Assembly (NCBI GenBank): GCA_051208045.1
Contig: JBPJFY010000002.1
Location: 372,001 to 436,000 of the forward strand
DNA: 64,000 nucleotides
Source: LZORAL124-50-18 sp051208045
GTDB lineage: Bacteria; Pseudomonadota; Gammaproteobacteria; Pseudomonadales; Oleiphilaceae
Direction: 5' to 3'
Part shown: piece by piece, positions 34,919 to 43,976 of the stretch
How the letters are laid out: each line of letters starts with the position of its first letter
How positions within the stretch are numbered: position 1 is the first letter of the stretch
The notes under the pieces: generated by a model
What the model saw: only the letters and a program-made list of their open reading frames with translations
What the model was told of the DNA's origin: nothing
Database searches by the model: none
Translations under genes and position numbers: made by a program

Positions 34919-35890
34919 ATGTCGGATTTTTCAGCAAACGTTCAGGATAAAATCACCTACGTGTATACGCCATTTGCACGTCGATTCTTGGGCTCGGGCA
35001 ATACCTTCAGCCCCAAGCAGCTGGCGAAACAGGTGGATGGTCGGGTGGTGCTGATTACCGGTGGCAGCAGCGGCATTGGGCTGTCGGTGGCCAAGCAGCT
35101 GGCAGGTACCAAGGCGAAAATCGTCCTGGTTGCCCGCACCATGGACAAACTGCTGGAAGCCAAGCGTGAAGTTGAGATGAAAGGTGGTGAGTGTTTCGTG
35201 TATTCCTGTGATTTGAGCAGCGCACAGGCCTGTGACGACCTGATAAAAGAAGTGGTGGAAGACCTCGGCCGTGTTGACGTGCTGATTAACAATGCCGGCC
35301 GCTCGATTCGACGCTCCATCCATCATTCCTATGACCGTATGCATGATTTTCAGCGTACGATGGACATCAATTACTTCGGTGCCGTACAAATGGTGCTGGG
35401 GTTGCTGCCTGTGATGAAGCGGCAGGGCTATGGTCATGTGATTAACATTTCCAGCATCGGCGTACAGGCCAACGCACCACGCTTTTCCGCGTATGTGGCC
35501 AGTAAAGCCGCACTGGATGCCTTCAGCCGCTGTATTGCTTCCGAGATTACCCACAACAACATTCATCTGACCAACGTTTACATGCCGTTGGTGCGCACGC
35601 CGATGATTGCACCCACGAAAATCTACAAGCACGTACCGGCGCTGAACACCTTTCAGGCTGCCCAATTGGTGCTGAAGCCATTGATCACCAAACAGAAGAA
35701 AGTGTCTACCCCGTTGGGTCGTTTTTCCGAGGTTGCGTATGCGATTTCCCCAAAATCCATCGATTGGGTTCAGAATACCGCGTACCGGCTGTTTCCGGAC
35801 AGCAATGCCAAGAATGCAGATGGGACAGAAGCGGAACTGAGCTTTGCTGGAAAGGTGTTTGCGCGTTTGTCCAAAGGTGTGCACTGGTAA
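34919..35890 (+). CDS. Short-chain dehydrogenase/reductase (SDR)
   Basis: This 323-residue SDR starts at the ATG at 34919 after AAGGA; the frame opens earlier, inside the promoter. It has the NAD(P) motif TGGSSGIG (residues about 47-54), NNAG, an active-site Ser (NISSIG) and YVASK. The N-terminal 40 residues (ITYVYTPFARRFLGSGNTF) and a C-terminal 60-residue extension resemble SDRs fused to or cooperating with acyl-CoA metabolism. The substrate is unknown. It is controlled by the divergent TetR. Confidence 0.88.
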   Translation: MSDFSANVQDKITYVYTPFARRFLGSGNTFSPKQLAKQVDGRVVLITGGSSGIGLSVAKQLAGTKAKIVLVARTMDKLLEAKREVEMKGGECFVYSCDLSSAQACDDLIKEVVEDLGRVDVLINNAGRSIRRSIHHSYDRMHDFQRTMDINYFGAVQMVLGLLPVMKRQGYGHVINISSIGVQANAPRFSAYVASKAALDAFSRCIASEITHNNIHLTNVYMPLVRTPMIAPTKIYKHVPALNTFQAAQLVLKPLITKQKKVSTPLGRFSEVAYAISPKSIDWVQNTAYRLFPDSNAKNADGTEAELSFAGKVFARLSKGVHW

Positions 35891-35967
35891 GCCAGGCTAC
35901 CCGCTCAATGGCAGCTCGGAAACGGAGTCTGGTTTCGCTGTCACCCTTTTGTCATACTGTGATGCAG

Positions 35968-36003
35968 CTTCCGTGAGCCCCTGATTATGGGGCTTACCGG
36001 AAG
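35968..36003 (+). terminator. Hairpin after the SDR gene
   Basis: Outer arms CTTCCG/CGGAAG (35968-35973, 35998-36003) and inner arms AGCCCC/GGGGCT (35976-35981, 35989-35994) form a two-part stem with small internal loops and a 7-base loop. Only a weak T-rich stretch (GTGTTTCTG) follows, so it could be a terminator or an mRNA-end structure. Confidence 0.45.
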
Positions 36004-36086
36004 TGTCGTGTTTCTGTCGGGGCGCTGTCGTGGTGTCGTGCCACGGATTCACGGTACTGTGCGCCGGAAATGAATAAGGGTGAAAC

Positions 36087-36560
36087 GTGGTTATCAGAAA
36101 ATTAAGATTACAGCGCGGTTGGTCTCAGGAGCAATTGGCGGAGTTTTCCGGGTTAAGTGTTCGAACGATTCAACGAATTGAGCGAGGGCAGACGCCCGGG
36201 CAGGAGTCGCTGAAGTCACTGGCTGCTGTATTCGAGATGGATCTGGCCAGTTTACGACAGGAGCACGATGTGAATACGGAATCCCCGGTGACAATTACCC
36301 CTGAGGAAGAAGACGCGCTCGCTTATGTGCGCGATGTGAAAGGTTTTTACTCCCATTTGATCAGTTACGTCTGCGTCATGACGGGATTATTCCTGCTGAA
36401 CTGGTTTACTTCGCCCGGTTACTTCTGGGTGATCTGGCCCGCGATTGGGTGGGGCATCAGTCTGGGCGTGCATGCGCTGAATGTGTTCGAAGTGCTGGAC
36501 TTTTTCGGTCCGGAGTGGGAGCGAAAGCAGGTGGAGAAACGGTTGGGAAGAAAGTTGTGA
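36087..36560 (+). CDS. Xre-type HTH protein with C-terminal 2TM domain
   Basis: This 157-residue protein opens with a GTG preceded by AAGGGTG. Residues 1-60 form an HTH_3 (Cro/CI) domain (LRLQRGWSQEQLAEFSGLSV). Residues about 85-150 match the 2TM domain, with two hydrophobic helices (LISYVCVMTGLFLLNWF, YFWVIWPAIGWGISLGV). It is a membrane-tethered DNA-binding protein; targets are unknown. It converges on the BASS transporter gene. Confidence 0.82.
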   Translation: MVIRKLRLQRGWSQEQLAEFSGLSVRTIQRIERGQTPGQESLKSLAAVFEMDLASLRQEHDVNTESPVTITPEEEDALAYVRDVKGFYSHLISYVCVMTGLFLLNWFTSPGYFWVIWPAIGWGISLGVHALNVFEVLDFFGPEWERKQVEKRLGRKL

Positions 36561-36590
36561 TGCCATCTTCCCGTTATCGGTTTAAGGGGC

Positions 36591-37490
36591 TCAGGCAGAA
36601 TCCGTCTGGTTAACGTACCCCGGATGGTTCACTGTTTTTCTCCGCCGCCAGAGCAGGACAAACAGACCACTGCCCGCATACATCACCAGTGAATAGATCG
36701 ACGGTGCAATCGCGTATTCGGTGTTGTGCAGTACCGTCGTCGCCAGAAGAATCGCCAGGGCGGAGTTTTGGATGCCGGTTTCGATGGTGATGGAGACCAC
36801 CTGCTTGTCAGGCAGCCGCATGTGCAGCGCGATGAGCAAGCCGCCTAACATACTGATCACATTCAGCAAAATCGTGGCGGGACCCGCTTTGATGAGCGAT
36901 GCCACCAACACATCACGATTGGCCACCATAATGCTCACAATCAACGCCGCGAGAAACACGGCGGCAAAGCGCGCTATGAGTGGGGCCAGTTTGTCAGCGA
37001 TGCCCGGGGTGAAACGAAGCAGCAGCATGCCGCAACCCACGGGTACCACCGTCAGGAACAGCAGGGTGAGCATCATGCGGGCTACCGGTAATTCCGGCAC
37101 CACTTCCCGACTGCCAAACAGTTTGAAGGAGAGTCCCAGGAGCACCGGGATGGTGACGAAGGTCACCAGCGAACTGATGGCGGTTAAGCTGATGGAGAGT
37201 GCCAGGTCTCCTTTCGCCGCCTGGGTGATCAAGTTCGAGGTGGTGCCGCCCGGGCAGACCGCGAGCAGCATCAATCCGATGGCCAGCGCCATCTCACCCG
37301 CCAGGAGCCACGCAATCATCAGCCCGATGGCGGGGAGCAGGATCAGTTGGCCAAAGAGACCCACAGAAACCGCTTTAGGGTAGTTGATGACACGGGTGAA
37401 ATCTCGCACTGTCAGCGTCATGCCCATCCCCACCATGATAATGAACAGACACAGTGGCAACACAACCTCTGTCAGAAATGAGTTTTCCAT
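36591..37490 (-). CDS. BASS-family transporter (bile acid:sodium symporter-like)
   Basis: This 299-residue membrane protein has about nine to ten hydrophobic segments and conserved BASS features (LLAVCPGGTTSNLITQAAKGDLALS, ETGIQNSALAILLA). Members carry organic anions such as bile acids, pyruvate or pantoate with sodium. It is the last gene of the LysR-linked operon (class II aldolase, DUF1302, DUF1329), which suggests it moves an organic acid made or used in that pathway. Confidence 0.87.
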   Translation of the reverse strand: MENSFLTEVVLPLCLFIIMVGMGMTLTVRDFTRVINYPKAVSVGLFGQLILLPAIGLMIAWLLAGEMALAIGLMLLAVCPGGTTSNLITQAAKGDLALSISLTAISSLVTFVTIPVLLGLSFKLFGSREVVPELPVARMMLTLLFLTVVPVGCGMLLLRFTPGIADKLAPLIARFAAVFLAALIVSIMVANRDVLVASLIKAGPATILLNVISMLGGLLIALHMRLPDKQVVSITIETGIQNSALAILLATTVLHNTEYAIAPSIYSLVMYAGSGLFVLLWRRRKTVNHPGYVNQTDSA

Positions 37491-37499
37491 TGGGGGCTC

Positions 37500-38855
37500 C
37501 TATCGTTTTCCAATGCGCCGAATGGCTGCAGGCGTGAAGTCCGCTTTCGAAGCACGTTGACCAAATCGAACGGGCTGATCGCTCTCACTGTGCAAGCCCA
37601 TCACCAGATAGCGTCCGGCAATCAGGTCGATGACAGACTCGCCCGCCAGCCAGGGGGTGTGGGCATAGTAGTACTGTACGGCGTAACCCTCCGAGATACG
37701 CCAGAGATTGCCTCGCTCATCATATTGGTCAACATACGCGATTTGCCAGGTATCTTCATCAAAGTAGAACTCACGCTTGGCATAAATGTGACGCATGCCC
37801 TCTTTCAGTGTTGCGACCACTTTCCACACCCGGTGCTTTTCATAGCGGAGGTATTCCGGATTGAGGTGACCCGGCTGAATCAGGTCTTCATATCGGGTAT
37901 CGCTGGCTGCCAGCTTGAAGCTGTTGTACGGAATGTACTTTTCCACCTTGCCATCCAGGTGCCAGTTATACCGATCCGGTGCTCCGGTGAACATGTCGAA
38001 ATTATCCGAGGTACGCAGGCCGCTGGACGCGGTTCCGGGACCGTCATAAGCGACTTGCGGCGCTCGCCGAACCCGGCGCTGCCCTGCGTTGTAAATCCAG
38101 GCGTTGCGTGGCTGCTTTACCTGATTGATGGTTTCGTGGACCAAGAGCACATTGCCTGTGAGGCGGGAAGGGGCGGTGACCACTTGTCGGAAGTAAGTCA
38201 TCACGTTGGCGTCATCACGGGCATCGTAACCATCCAGGTTTTCCGGGTTGACCGCTTCTTCGGACATTTTTACTTCATGAAAATCCCCATTGGTTTGGGT
38301 AATGATCTGTGAGTGATCTCGCAGCAGGCTACCACCCCGGTAGCGCAGGAAATGGTTCCAGAGCACTTCCAGCGCATTTTCCGGGATTGGGAACGGGTAG
38401 TAAGCATCAAAGTTTTCCACACCGTTGCCACTGTCGACCAGCTCTGAGGTCAGCGCATTTTGCCTGGCCTTTTGCGTCACCTGCGGCGGTAAATACGCCG
38501 TGCGCCGGCTGGGATAAATGGGCATCCGGTACGAGTTTGGATAGCGCTTAAACAAGGCTTTCTGGCCCTCGGTAAGGTACTCCTGGTGCTGGGCCATGCT
38601 GGCTGCGTCGATCGTAAAAAGTGGTGCGTCGCTGGCAAAAGGATCGATAAGATGCCCGCCTGCCCGATAGTTTTCCGGCGGTGACGACAGACCTCCCTGC
38701 CAGGCAGGAATAGAGCCATCCGCGTTGGCCTGAAGGGTGCCGCCCAGCGGCGTGAGTTCATTGCCCAATTGATTTGCCAGATCTTGCGACACTTTCGCAC
38801 AGGCGGCATGGGAGATTACCAGTGCCAATGCACTGACTAGTACCGTTGATTTCAT
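37500..38855 (-). CDS. DUF1329 outer-membrane-associated protein
   Basis: This 451-residue protein has a signal peptide (MKSTVLVSALALVISHAACA) from the ATG at 38855; a start at 38942 would add an unlikely N-terminus. The conserved DUF1329 sequence is clear (LTPLGGTLQANADGSIPAWQ, YFDEDTWQIAYVDQYDERGN). DUF1329 genes almost always follow DUF1302 genes and are linked to hydrophobic-compound metabolism. The exact function is unknown; a periplasmic carrier (LolA-like fold) is proposed for the family. Confidence 0.87.
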   Translation of the reverse strand: MKSTVLVSALALVISHAACAKVSQDLANQLGNELTPLGGTLQANADGSIPAWQGGLSSPPENYRAGGHLIDPFASDAPLFTIDAASMAQHQEYLTEGQKALFKRYPNSYRMPIYPSRRTAYLPPQVTQKARQNALTSELVDSGNGVENFDAYYPFPIPENALEVLWNHFLRYRGGSLLRDHSQIITQTNGDFHEVKMSEEAVNPENLDGYDARDDANVMTYFRQVVTAPSRLTGNVLLVHETINQVKQPRNAWIYNAGQRRVRRAPQVAYDGPGTASSGLRTSDNFDMFTGAPDRYNWHLDGKVEKYIPYNSFKLAASDTRYEDLIQPGHLNPEYLRYEKHRVWKVVATLKEGMRHIYAKREFYFDEDTWQIAYVDQYDERGNLWRISEGYAVQYYYAHTPWLAGESVIDLIAGRYLVMGLHSESDQPVRFGQRASKADFTPAAIRRIGKR

Positions 38856-38950
38856 GCTATGAGACCTTTTTATTGTGTTGTGAACTACAAATTTTGTTGA
38901 TGAATGCGTGTTGCGATGAATCGAAACCTGCGTGGAGCGCATCGTTCACC

Positions 38951-40663
38951 TCAAAAGGACACGCCTGCACTCAGCGCGAGAAAATCCCGGTCAGACAGGC
39001 TGTTGAAGCGGCCCCCAAAAAAGTTGCGATAACTCAGGGTGACGTCGTAGGTGTCGATGTAATCCGCTTTCAACGACAAGCCAACGGATTTGTCGCCTTC
39101 ATTGAACGCTCCCCCGGTAATCGATACACCGGCGACATCCTGAGACCAGGACAGCGTTGGTGTCACCCCGATGCCCTTGTACACGTCTTCATAGCGCAGG
39201 CTGCTGCGGAGTCGATACCCCCAGCTGGTCTGGCTGATAAATCCGTCGTCGTTTGGCAGGCCCAAACCGTAATTGGTGGAGCGGCCATACGGGTGGTCGG
39301 ACAAGTCATCATGAATATGGCTGACACCGACCTCACCAATGAGCACCAGGCGGGAAGCGCCAGCGAATCGGTTGAAGGTGCGCAGAAGCGTGGCTTGAGC
39401 CTGGGTGACCGCCACCCGATCCCATCCCGGAGTATCCCCCACAGGGTTCACTTCAGGAGAAAAGGTGGTCGGTGCCGCTAATCCAAATGCCGCGGCAAAA
39501 CCGGAGATGACCTCCGAGCCGTTGATCTGGATGGGCTGATCCCTGCGATGGCTGATTTCGCCGGAAACGGCCCACTCGCCCAGATTGGTGTTGAAACTGA
39601 GGCCATACAGTTCGATGTCTTCAGGAAACGCCATGAAATATTGCGGGAACCCGTTCCGGGTGGTGACGCCCAGTAAGGGGATTCTGCTGTGGATGTTCAT
39701 GTAATACAGGCCGAATTCGGTGTTATTCAGCGCTTCGGCAAAATAATGAAACGCGATACCGAACTGTCCTGAGTTACCGGGCTCATTGTCTGCCGCTCGC
39801 GTCAGGGCACCCACACCCTGTGGTACAGGCATACCTGCCAGTATGGCGTCCGGCACCTGATTGCTCAGGGTCAGCAAGGTGCAGCCATCCGCAGCCACAT
39901 CCGATGTTGAGAAGAACGTGCCGCAGGCATCCAGCTCGGTTTTGGCCCAGTCCAGTTGGTAGAACCATTCCGTATTGAGCGACTCTGTCAGCGCAAACGA
40001 GCCGTACACCATGGTCACCGGCAGCAACGCTTCTTTGATCTCCGCGCCGGGGCGGCGGAACGCAGACACGTCAACGGGATTGACGGCGTTGATCCCATTC
40101 ATGATAAACGTGCTCTCGCCCCAGCTCACGACTTGTTTTCCTACCCGAATTTCGGCGGGCCGATCCGCCACAACGAACTGGGCAAACACGAAGGCATCCA
40201 GCAGACCCACCCCGGAAAACTGGGCTTGATCACTGAACTGACGATCATTGAGCGGCGTGTTTGCCAAATAGCCATTGGGGCCATGCCCGTGTTTCACATC
40301 CTGGTCGCTCAGCGTGAAATCGTACCAGTAGTTGAACCGGGTGAACGCCCCAAGATTGTGGTAGTTCAGCTGTAGATCATGCACGCCTTTGATTGTCGTA
40401 GAGAAGGCGTCGTGTTTGTCGAAGTTCAAGTCGCCGTCATCGTTGGTGGACGACAGCGCAGTCCCCCCCGGGAAGTTGGCAGGCGTGACGTTGTGCGGAT
40501 CAATTCCGGCCATACGCCAGCTTGATCCGACCACCAGACGGGAGTCGAAGCTGCCTTCGATGTCGCCGAGCGAAAACGTCACACTGTGTGCACCCAGGCT
40601 GAGCGGGATCAGACAGCCTGTCAGCCAGACGCGTGCGGTGAGAGAATGCTTTGTATTACACAT
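38951..40663 (-). CDS. DUF1302 outer-membrane beta-barrel protein
   Basis: This 570-residue protein has a signal peptide (cut near GAHSVTF, about residue 27) and a beta-barrel pattern of alternating short strands ending in a C-terminal Phe (LALSAGVSF), the outer-membrane insertion signal. DUF1302 motifs are visible (RLVVGSSWR, VGKQVVSWGESTFIMNGINA). It probably forms a channel for a hydrophobic substrate with the DUF1329 protein that follows. Confidence 0.87.
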   Translation of the reverse strand: MCNTKHSLTARVWLTGCLIPLSLGAHSVTFSLGDIEGSFDSRLVVGSSWRMAGIDPHNVTPANFPGGTALSSTNDDGDLNFDKHDAFSTTIKGVHDLQLNYHNLGAFTRFNYWYDFTLSDQDVKHGHGPNGYLANTPLNDRQFSDQAQFSGVGLLDAFVFAQFVVADRPAEIRVGKQVVSWGESTFIMNGINAVNPVDVSAFRRPGAEIKEALLPVTMVYGSFALTESLNTEWFYQLDWAKTELDACGTFFSTSDVAADGCTLLTLSNQVPDAILAGMPVPQGVGALTRAADNEPGNSGQFGIAFHYFAEALNNTEFGLYYMNIHSRIPLLGVTTRNGFPQYFMAFPEDIELYGLSFNTNLGEWAVSGEISHRRDQPIQINGSEVISGFAAAFGLAAPTTFSPEVNPVGDTPGWDRVAVTQAQATLLRTFNRFAGASRLVLIGEVGVSHIHDDLSDHPYGRSTNYGLGLPNDDGFISQTSWGYRLRSSLRYEDVYKGIGVTPTLSWSQDVAGVSITGGAFNEGDKSVGLSLKADYIDTYDVTLSYRNFFGGRFNSLSDRDFLALSAGVSF

Positions 40664-40707
40664 GAGACAACCTGTTGTTTTTGTTTGAGGGTTTCGGGGA
40701 TGATGAT

Positions 40708-41520
40708 TCAGTGCTTGAAACTGTCGTTCAGCGACTCAACCAGTTGATACAGCGGTTGGAAGTTGCCCCAGACCACGAGATCAGAGCCGGTGAAGTTCCG
40801 CGTTTTCTCGGCGACCTCATGCGGAATGGTCTTCGTTGCTGTGCACCCCTGAAGTGTGAGTTGAGTTCTGCAGGCGTTCTCCAGCTGGGTGAACAGAGAC
40901 ACAGCGCTGTCGACGTCTTTTCCTACCGTCAGGAGGCCGTGGTTTTGAAGAATCAGTGCAATGTTGCCTTCGCTGAGTGCTGTGGCGATGGCGTCGCCTT
41001 CATTGGTGTGATGCACCACACCATCAAACTGACTGAACACCGCATGACGCTGATAGAAAACACAGTCATCCTGGGTCACCGGGCGTAGGGTTTCTCCCTG
41101 AGTCGACCAGGCTCGCCCGGCCGGGGAGTGTGCGTGTGCGACTGAATTGATGTGAGGGTGTGCCATGTGTATGCGGCTGTGAATCATAAATGCGGCGGTG
41201 TTGACCAGAGCATTCCCTTCCACCAGATTGCCCTCGTGATCCATCCGTACGAGGTCACTGGCTTTGATTAAGGAAAAGTGAATGCCGACCGGATTCACCC
41301 AGAACGTCGAAGGTTCGATGGGGTCACGAACCGTAATGTGGCCTGCCAGTCCATCGTCATAGTTGAGATGCGCGAAAATCCGGAATGCTGCGGCCAATCG
41401 GACTTTAATGTACTGCCGTTCCTGCGTCTTCGTTTCAAACACCGGAGGCATGGGGGTGGCACCGGTTTGACCATTACCGATTGCACCAATAGAGAGAGTT
41501 TGTTTGAGAGCGTCGTTCAT
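40708..41520 (-). CDS. Class II aldolase/adducin family protein
   Basis: This 270-residue protein has the metal-binding pattern of the family: HPHINSVAHAHSPAG (two His ligands, about residues 130-145), VVHHTNEG and LILQNHGLLTVGKDVDSAV with the third His. The acidic residue used by true fuculose aldolases is not evident, so a decarboxylase or other zinc lyase role is possible. It is the first gene of the operon and divergent from the LysR gene. Confidence 0.85.
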   Translation of the reverse strand: MNDALKQTLSIGAIGNGQTGATPMPPVFETKTQERQYIKVRLAAAFRIFAHLNYDDGLAGHITVRDPIEPSTFWVNPVGIHFSLIKASDLVRMDHEGNLVEGNALVNTAAFMIHSRIHMAHPHINSVAHAHSPAGRAWSTQGETLRPVTQDDCVFYQRHAVFSQFDGVVHHTNEGDAIATALSEGNIALILQNHGLLTVGKDVDSAVSLFTQLENACRTQLTLQGCTATKTIPHEVAEKTRNFTGSDLVVWGNFQPLYQLVESLNDSFKH

Positions 41521-41541
41521 TTTTTTGTTTTCCTGTATTGA

Positions 41542-41575
41542 ATTTGATCAAATCGTATGCAATCTTGAGGTATGC
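41542..41575. promoter_or_regulatory. LysR/aldolase divergent control region
   Basis: The 83 bases between the aldolase and lysR starts contain a perfect 12-bp palindrome ATTTGATCAAAT (41542-41553) and two direct GTATGC copies (41555-41560, 41570-41575) 15 bases apart. These are plausible LysR contact sites, by position only. Confidence 0.4.
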
Positions 41576-41603
41576 GTCTAATGGTTAAAATTCAGGTAAA
41601 TTG

Positions 41604-42536
41604 ATGAATGAGATTCATATACGGGGTGACCTCAATCTGTTTCGGGTGTTCGTGGCCATTGCCGAGGAGGGCAGTACCACGGCTGCCTCTGAGCGCTTGC
41701 ACCTGTCTCAGTCGGCCATTTCTCATGCCTTGCGCCGCTTGCGTGAATTGCTGAATGACCGGTTGTTTGTGAAAAGTGGTCGAAATCTTGTGTTGACCTC
41801 TCACGGGAGAATGATTTTGCCGAAGGTCATGCAGTCACTGGAGGTGCTCGGGGAGTGTCGTGCCCGCGTGGGGCTGTTTGATCCGCTGGAGAGTGAGATT
41901 CAGTTCAACCTGGGATTTCGGGATATTGTCGAATACCTGGTCTTACCGCACTTGATTGCCCCGATTCGGTTGGCGGGCTCGCGCCTTCAGTTTGTCAGCA
42001 AGCGGGTCAATCTGGACCATATGGAGGAGATGTTACTCAACGGCGATCTCGATGCAGTGGTTGATCTGGTGTACCCCGCGTCAGACCGTATCACCAGTGT
42101 GGAAATCGCCAAGGAGTACTTGTGCGTGATGGTGGGCCTGGCACATCCGGCGTATGACAGCGGTACGATGAGCATGGCGGAATATTCCGCCAGTTATCAT
42201 GTGCTGGTGACCTTGGATAAACGGGAGCGGGCCTATGTGGACCAGCACATCATCGGTCTGGGCGCGCGGCGACATGTCCTGCTGCATTGCGAGCAGTTTT
42301 TTTCAGCCGCACGTGTGGTCAGTGAATCTGATCTGGTGTTAACGATGCCGTATTCCTACGCACATTTTCTGTCGAAGTCACTGCCCGTGCGGCTTTTGCC
42401 GCTGCCCTTTGAATGTGAACCCTTGCCCATTCGGCTGTATTGGCGTACGGGGGCCGATTCTGAATCCTACATTCGGTGGCTGATCGAACGAGTGAAGAAA
42501 ATTATGGGCAATATGCCTGCATACACGCTGGTTTAA
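41604..42536 (+). CDS. LysR-family transcriptional regulator
   Basis: This 310-residue regulator has the LysR winged HTH at residues about 10-68 (TTAASERLHLSQSAISHALRR) and an effector-binding domain. The ATG at 41604 directly follows an in-frame TTG. It is divergent from the aldolase-DUF1302-DUF1329-BASS operon and is the probable regulator. Its last 48 codons are duplicated, with a nonsense change, at 44032-44182, so this gene end marks one side of an insertion-like patch. Confidence 0.9.
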   Translation: MNEIHIRGDLNLFRVFVAIAEEGSTTAASERLHLSQSAISHALRRLRELLNDRLFVKSGRNLVLTSHGRMILPKVMQSLEVLGECRARVGLFDPLESEIQFNLGFRDIVEYLVLPHLIAPIRLAGSRLQFVSKRVNLDHMEEMLLNGDLDAVVDLVYPASDRITSVEIAKEYLCVMVGLAHPAYDSGTMSMAEYSASYHVLVTLDKRERAYVDQHIIGLGARRHVLLHCEQFFSAARVVSESDLVLTMPYSYAHFLSKSLPVRLLPLPFECEPLPIRLYWRTGADSESYIRWLIERVKKIMGNMPAYTLV

Positions 42537-42546
42537 GATCTGGAAG
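42396..42546 (+). repeat. Copy A of a 151-bp direct repeat (lysR 3' end)
   Basis: This is the intact copy of the lysR 3' end plus 10 bases after the stop. It matches 44032-44182 without any gap and with nine substitutions by my count, a constant offset of 1636 bases. The two copies flank the patch with the orphan reading frame, metallopeptidase and SEC-C mini-ORF. Confidence 0.9.
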
Positions 42547-42583
42547 TGAGGTTGATGATCGACGACTTTAGGGCGGGCACTGA

Positions 42584-42937
42584 TGTGATCCTGTTGCCCC
42601 TGGATCTGCTGGGTTTACCGAAACGAATGGATCGGTTACGTTCTTCTTACCGTCTTCTGCACAAAGCGTTAAGGTACGCCTCTATCTTGAGGATGCCTGG
42701 CAGGATCTCCAGCAAGATGTCAGCCAGAACAGATTATTTCAATTTCGTACGATTGCGGCATCTGTCCTGCTTCAGAGCAGCACAGGAGTCGGGTTGCCTG
42801 ATGGTCGTGTGATTTGTCGCGTGAGTCCCTGGAAAGAATGTGGGGTGACGGATGCAGCCTTCTCATCGTTTTGGCTCAAGATTGTATGTGATCTGAAGCC
42901 TCCAGAAATCTATCTGGAGGCTAATCCGCTAATGTAG
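42584..42937 (+). pseudogene. Orphan coding remnant without start, 117 codons
   Basis: A reading frame with good coding character opens right after a TGA at 42581 and ends at a TAG at 42935. It has no ATG, GTG or TTG near its beginning. The translation includes GFTETNGSVTFFLPSSAQSV, VRLYLEDAWQDLQQDVSQNR and FWLKIVCDLKPPEIYLEANP. No family is recognised. The start is missing and the upstream part holds stops in this frame, so it looks like the 3' end of a truncated or frameshifted gene. It begins 37 bases after the 151-bp repeat. Confidence 0.55.
42897..42922. repeat. Perfect 10-bp inverted repeat at the end of the remnant
   Basis: AGCCTCCAGA (42897-42906) and TCTGGAGGCT (42913-42922) flank a 6-base loop. 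It lies between the converging ends of the remnant and the metallopeptidase gene. No T-run follows on the plus strand. It may be a factor-independent terminator relic or a recombination site. Confidence 0.5.
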
Positions 42938-43003
42938 GATCGGTGGATCATTGTAGGAGGTTTCGGTGATCGAACATGCGGTAATTTGAGAGGGTATGGT
43001 TCG

Positions 43004-43681
43004 CTAACGGCGGCGGCGACCTTGTGCCAGCGCTGGGGGATAAAAACCGCTATATTCATCGTACATCGCCAAGACACCAGGTTTATAAGTGATACCATAG
43101 AGCATTCCGGTAAACACTTCTGCGACAACTTCCTTCTTGTTTCTTGTTGCGTATTGACTAACTTCCATGGCTAATCCAACATTCGGAGGTGTATTAGCCT
43201 CTGGCGTCCAGAAAAAATCTGCTGCCAGCCTTTCATGAAGGTTATGGCCCAGTTCGTGAACAACAACAGCCGCGCAATAATCTGAAGAATTGTGACTGGC
43301 TACTGCGTTAGCTACACCTTGCGCACCCACCATGCCGGCGGTATCCACTGCTCCTGCTCCCAGCAATACCGTCGCTTTTCTGTTAGTGCCATCTGGGCCA
43401 GCAGAAAGATCTCTATGGTATGCAACGCTCTGGTACCCCCCCGCATTGGAGGTATAAAAATCAATACCGTCAGGAAAATCAAATCCCGCATCGATCACTC
43501 GCTTCAAACCATTGGTAATCCCTGCTAATTTCGCGTCTTTTCCAGGGTCGTTGTCATCTTGGTAGATTTTACACCGCACACCGCTAATCGTTCGCTGTGA
43601 ATGGCTGTAAGCCTTTACTGCTGTTATCTGACGGCGCCAGGCCATCGCGTCATATTTTTGCCCTTCAGTTGCGTAAGTCAA
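43004..43681 (-). CDS. Putative zinc metallopeptidase (HELGHN, gluzincin-type)
   Basis: This 225-residue protein starts at a TTG (43681) with AGGAGA eight bases upstream. The centre has HELGHN (HExxH zinc site, near residue 142). About 45 residues later comes KKEVVAEVF, whose Glu could be the third zinc ligand, as in gluzincins such as the lethal-factor type. No signal peptide or TM is seen. A short basic tail (GRRRR) ends it. It lies alone in a repeat-flanked patch. Action as a secreted toxin or a cytosolic peptidase are both open. Confidence 0.65.
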   Translation of the reverse strand: MTYATEGQKYDAMAWRRQITAVKAYSHSQRTISGVRCKIYQDDNDPGKDAKLAGITNGLKRVIDAGFDFPDGIDFYTSNAGGYQSVAYHRDLSAGPDGTNRKATVLLGAGAVDTAGMVGAQGVANAVASHNSSDYCAAVVVHELGHNLHERLAADFFWTPEANTPPNVGLAMEVSQYATRNKKEVVAEVFTGMLYGITYKPGVLAMYDEYSGFYPPALAQGRRRR

Positions 43682-43976
43682 AATTATGTCTCCTAAATGA
43701 GGTATTTGAGTACTGGGTTACAGTAACAGGTTTGAAGCGAATCACAGGTTAGAAATTAATCTGTGTCTGTCCTATTAAGCGATAACAAGCGATTTTCCCC
43801 ATCATTGCTTTTTACAAAAGACCATAGAGCTGTTGTTATATCAATTAGATTTTAAGTAGCCATCTAACAGGATCACTAAACAGTGCGTATTCAGTAATAG
43901 CCACTAAAAGCATAGGAAGCAATAAATGCGTTTTCAAATTAAAGGCGAGGAATAATCTGGTTATGATCTTTCTTGT
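43682..43976. other. Gap upstream of the metallopeptidase, AT-richer
   Basis: Nothing protein-coding is visible in these 295 bases. It must contain the metallopeptidase promoter on the minus strand. The AT-rich composition differs from the flanking lysR and araC genes. Confidence 0.4.

Noticed and set aside
42546..42812. An 88-codon plus-strand frame after lysR
   Set aside because: It overlaps the better-looking 117-codon frame in another register, and its translation is rich in Arg and Ser with no domain.
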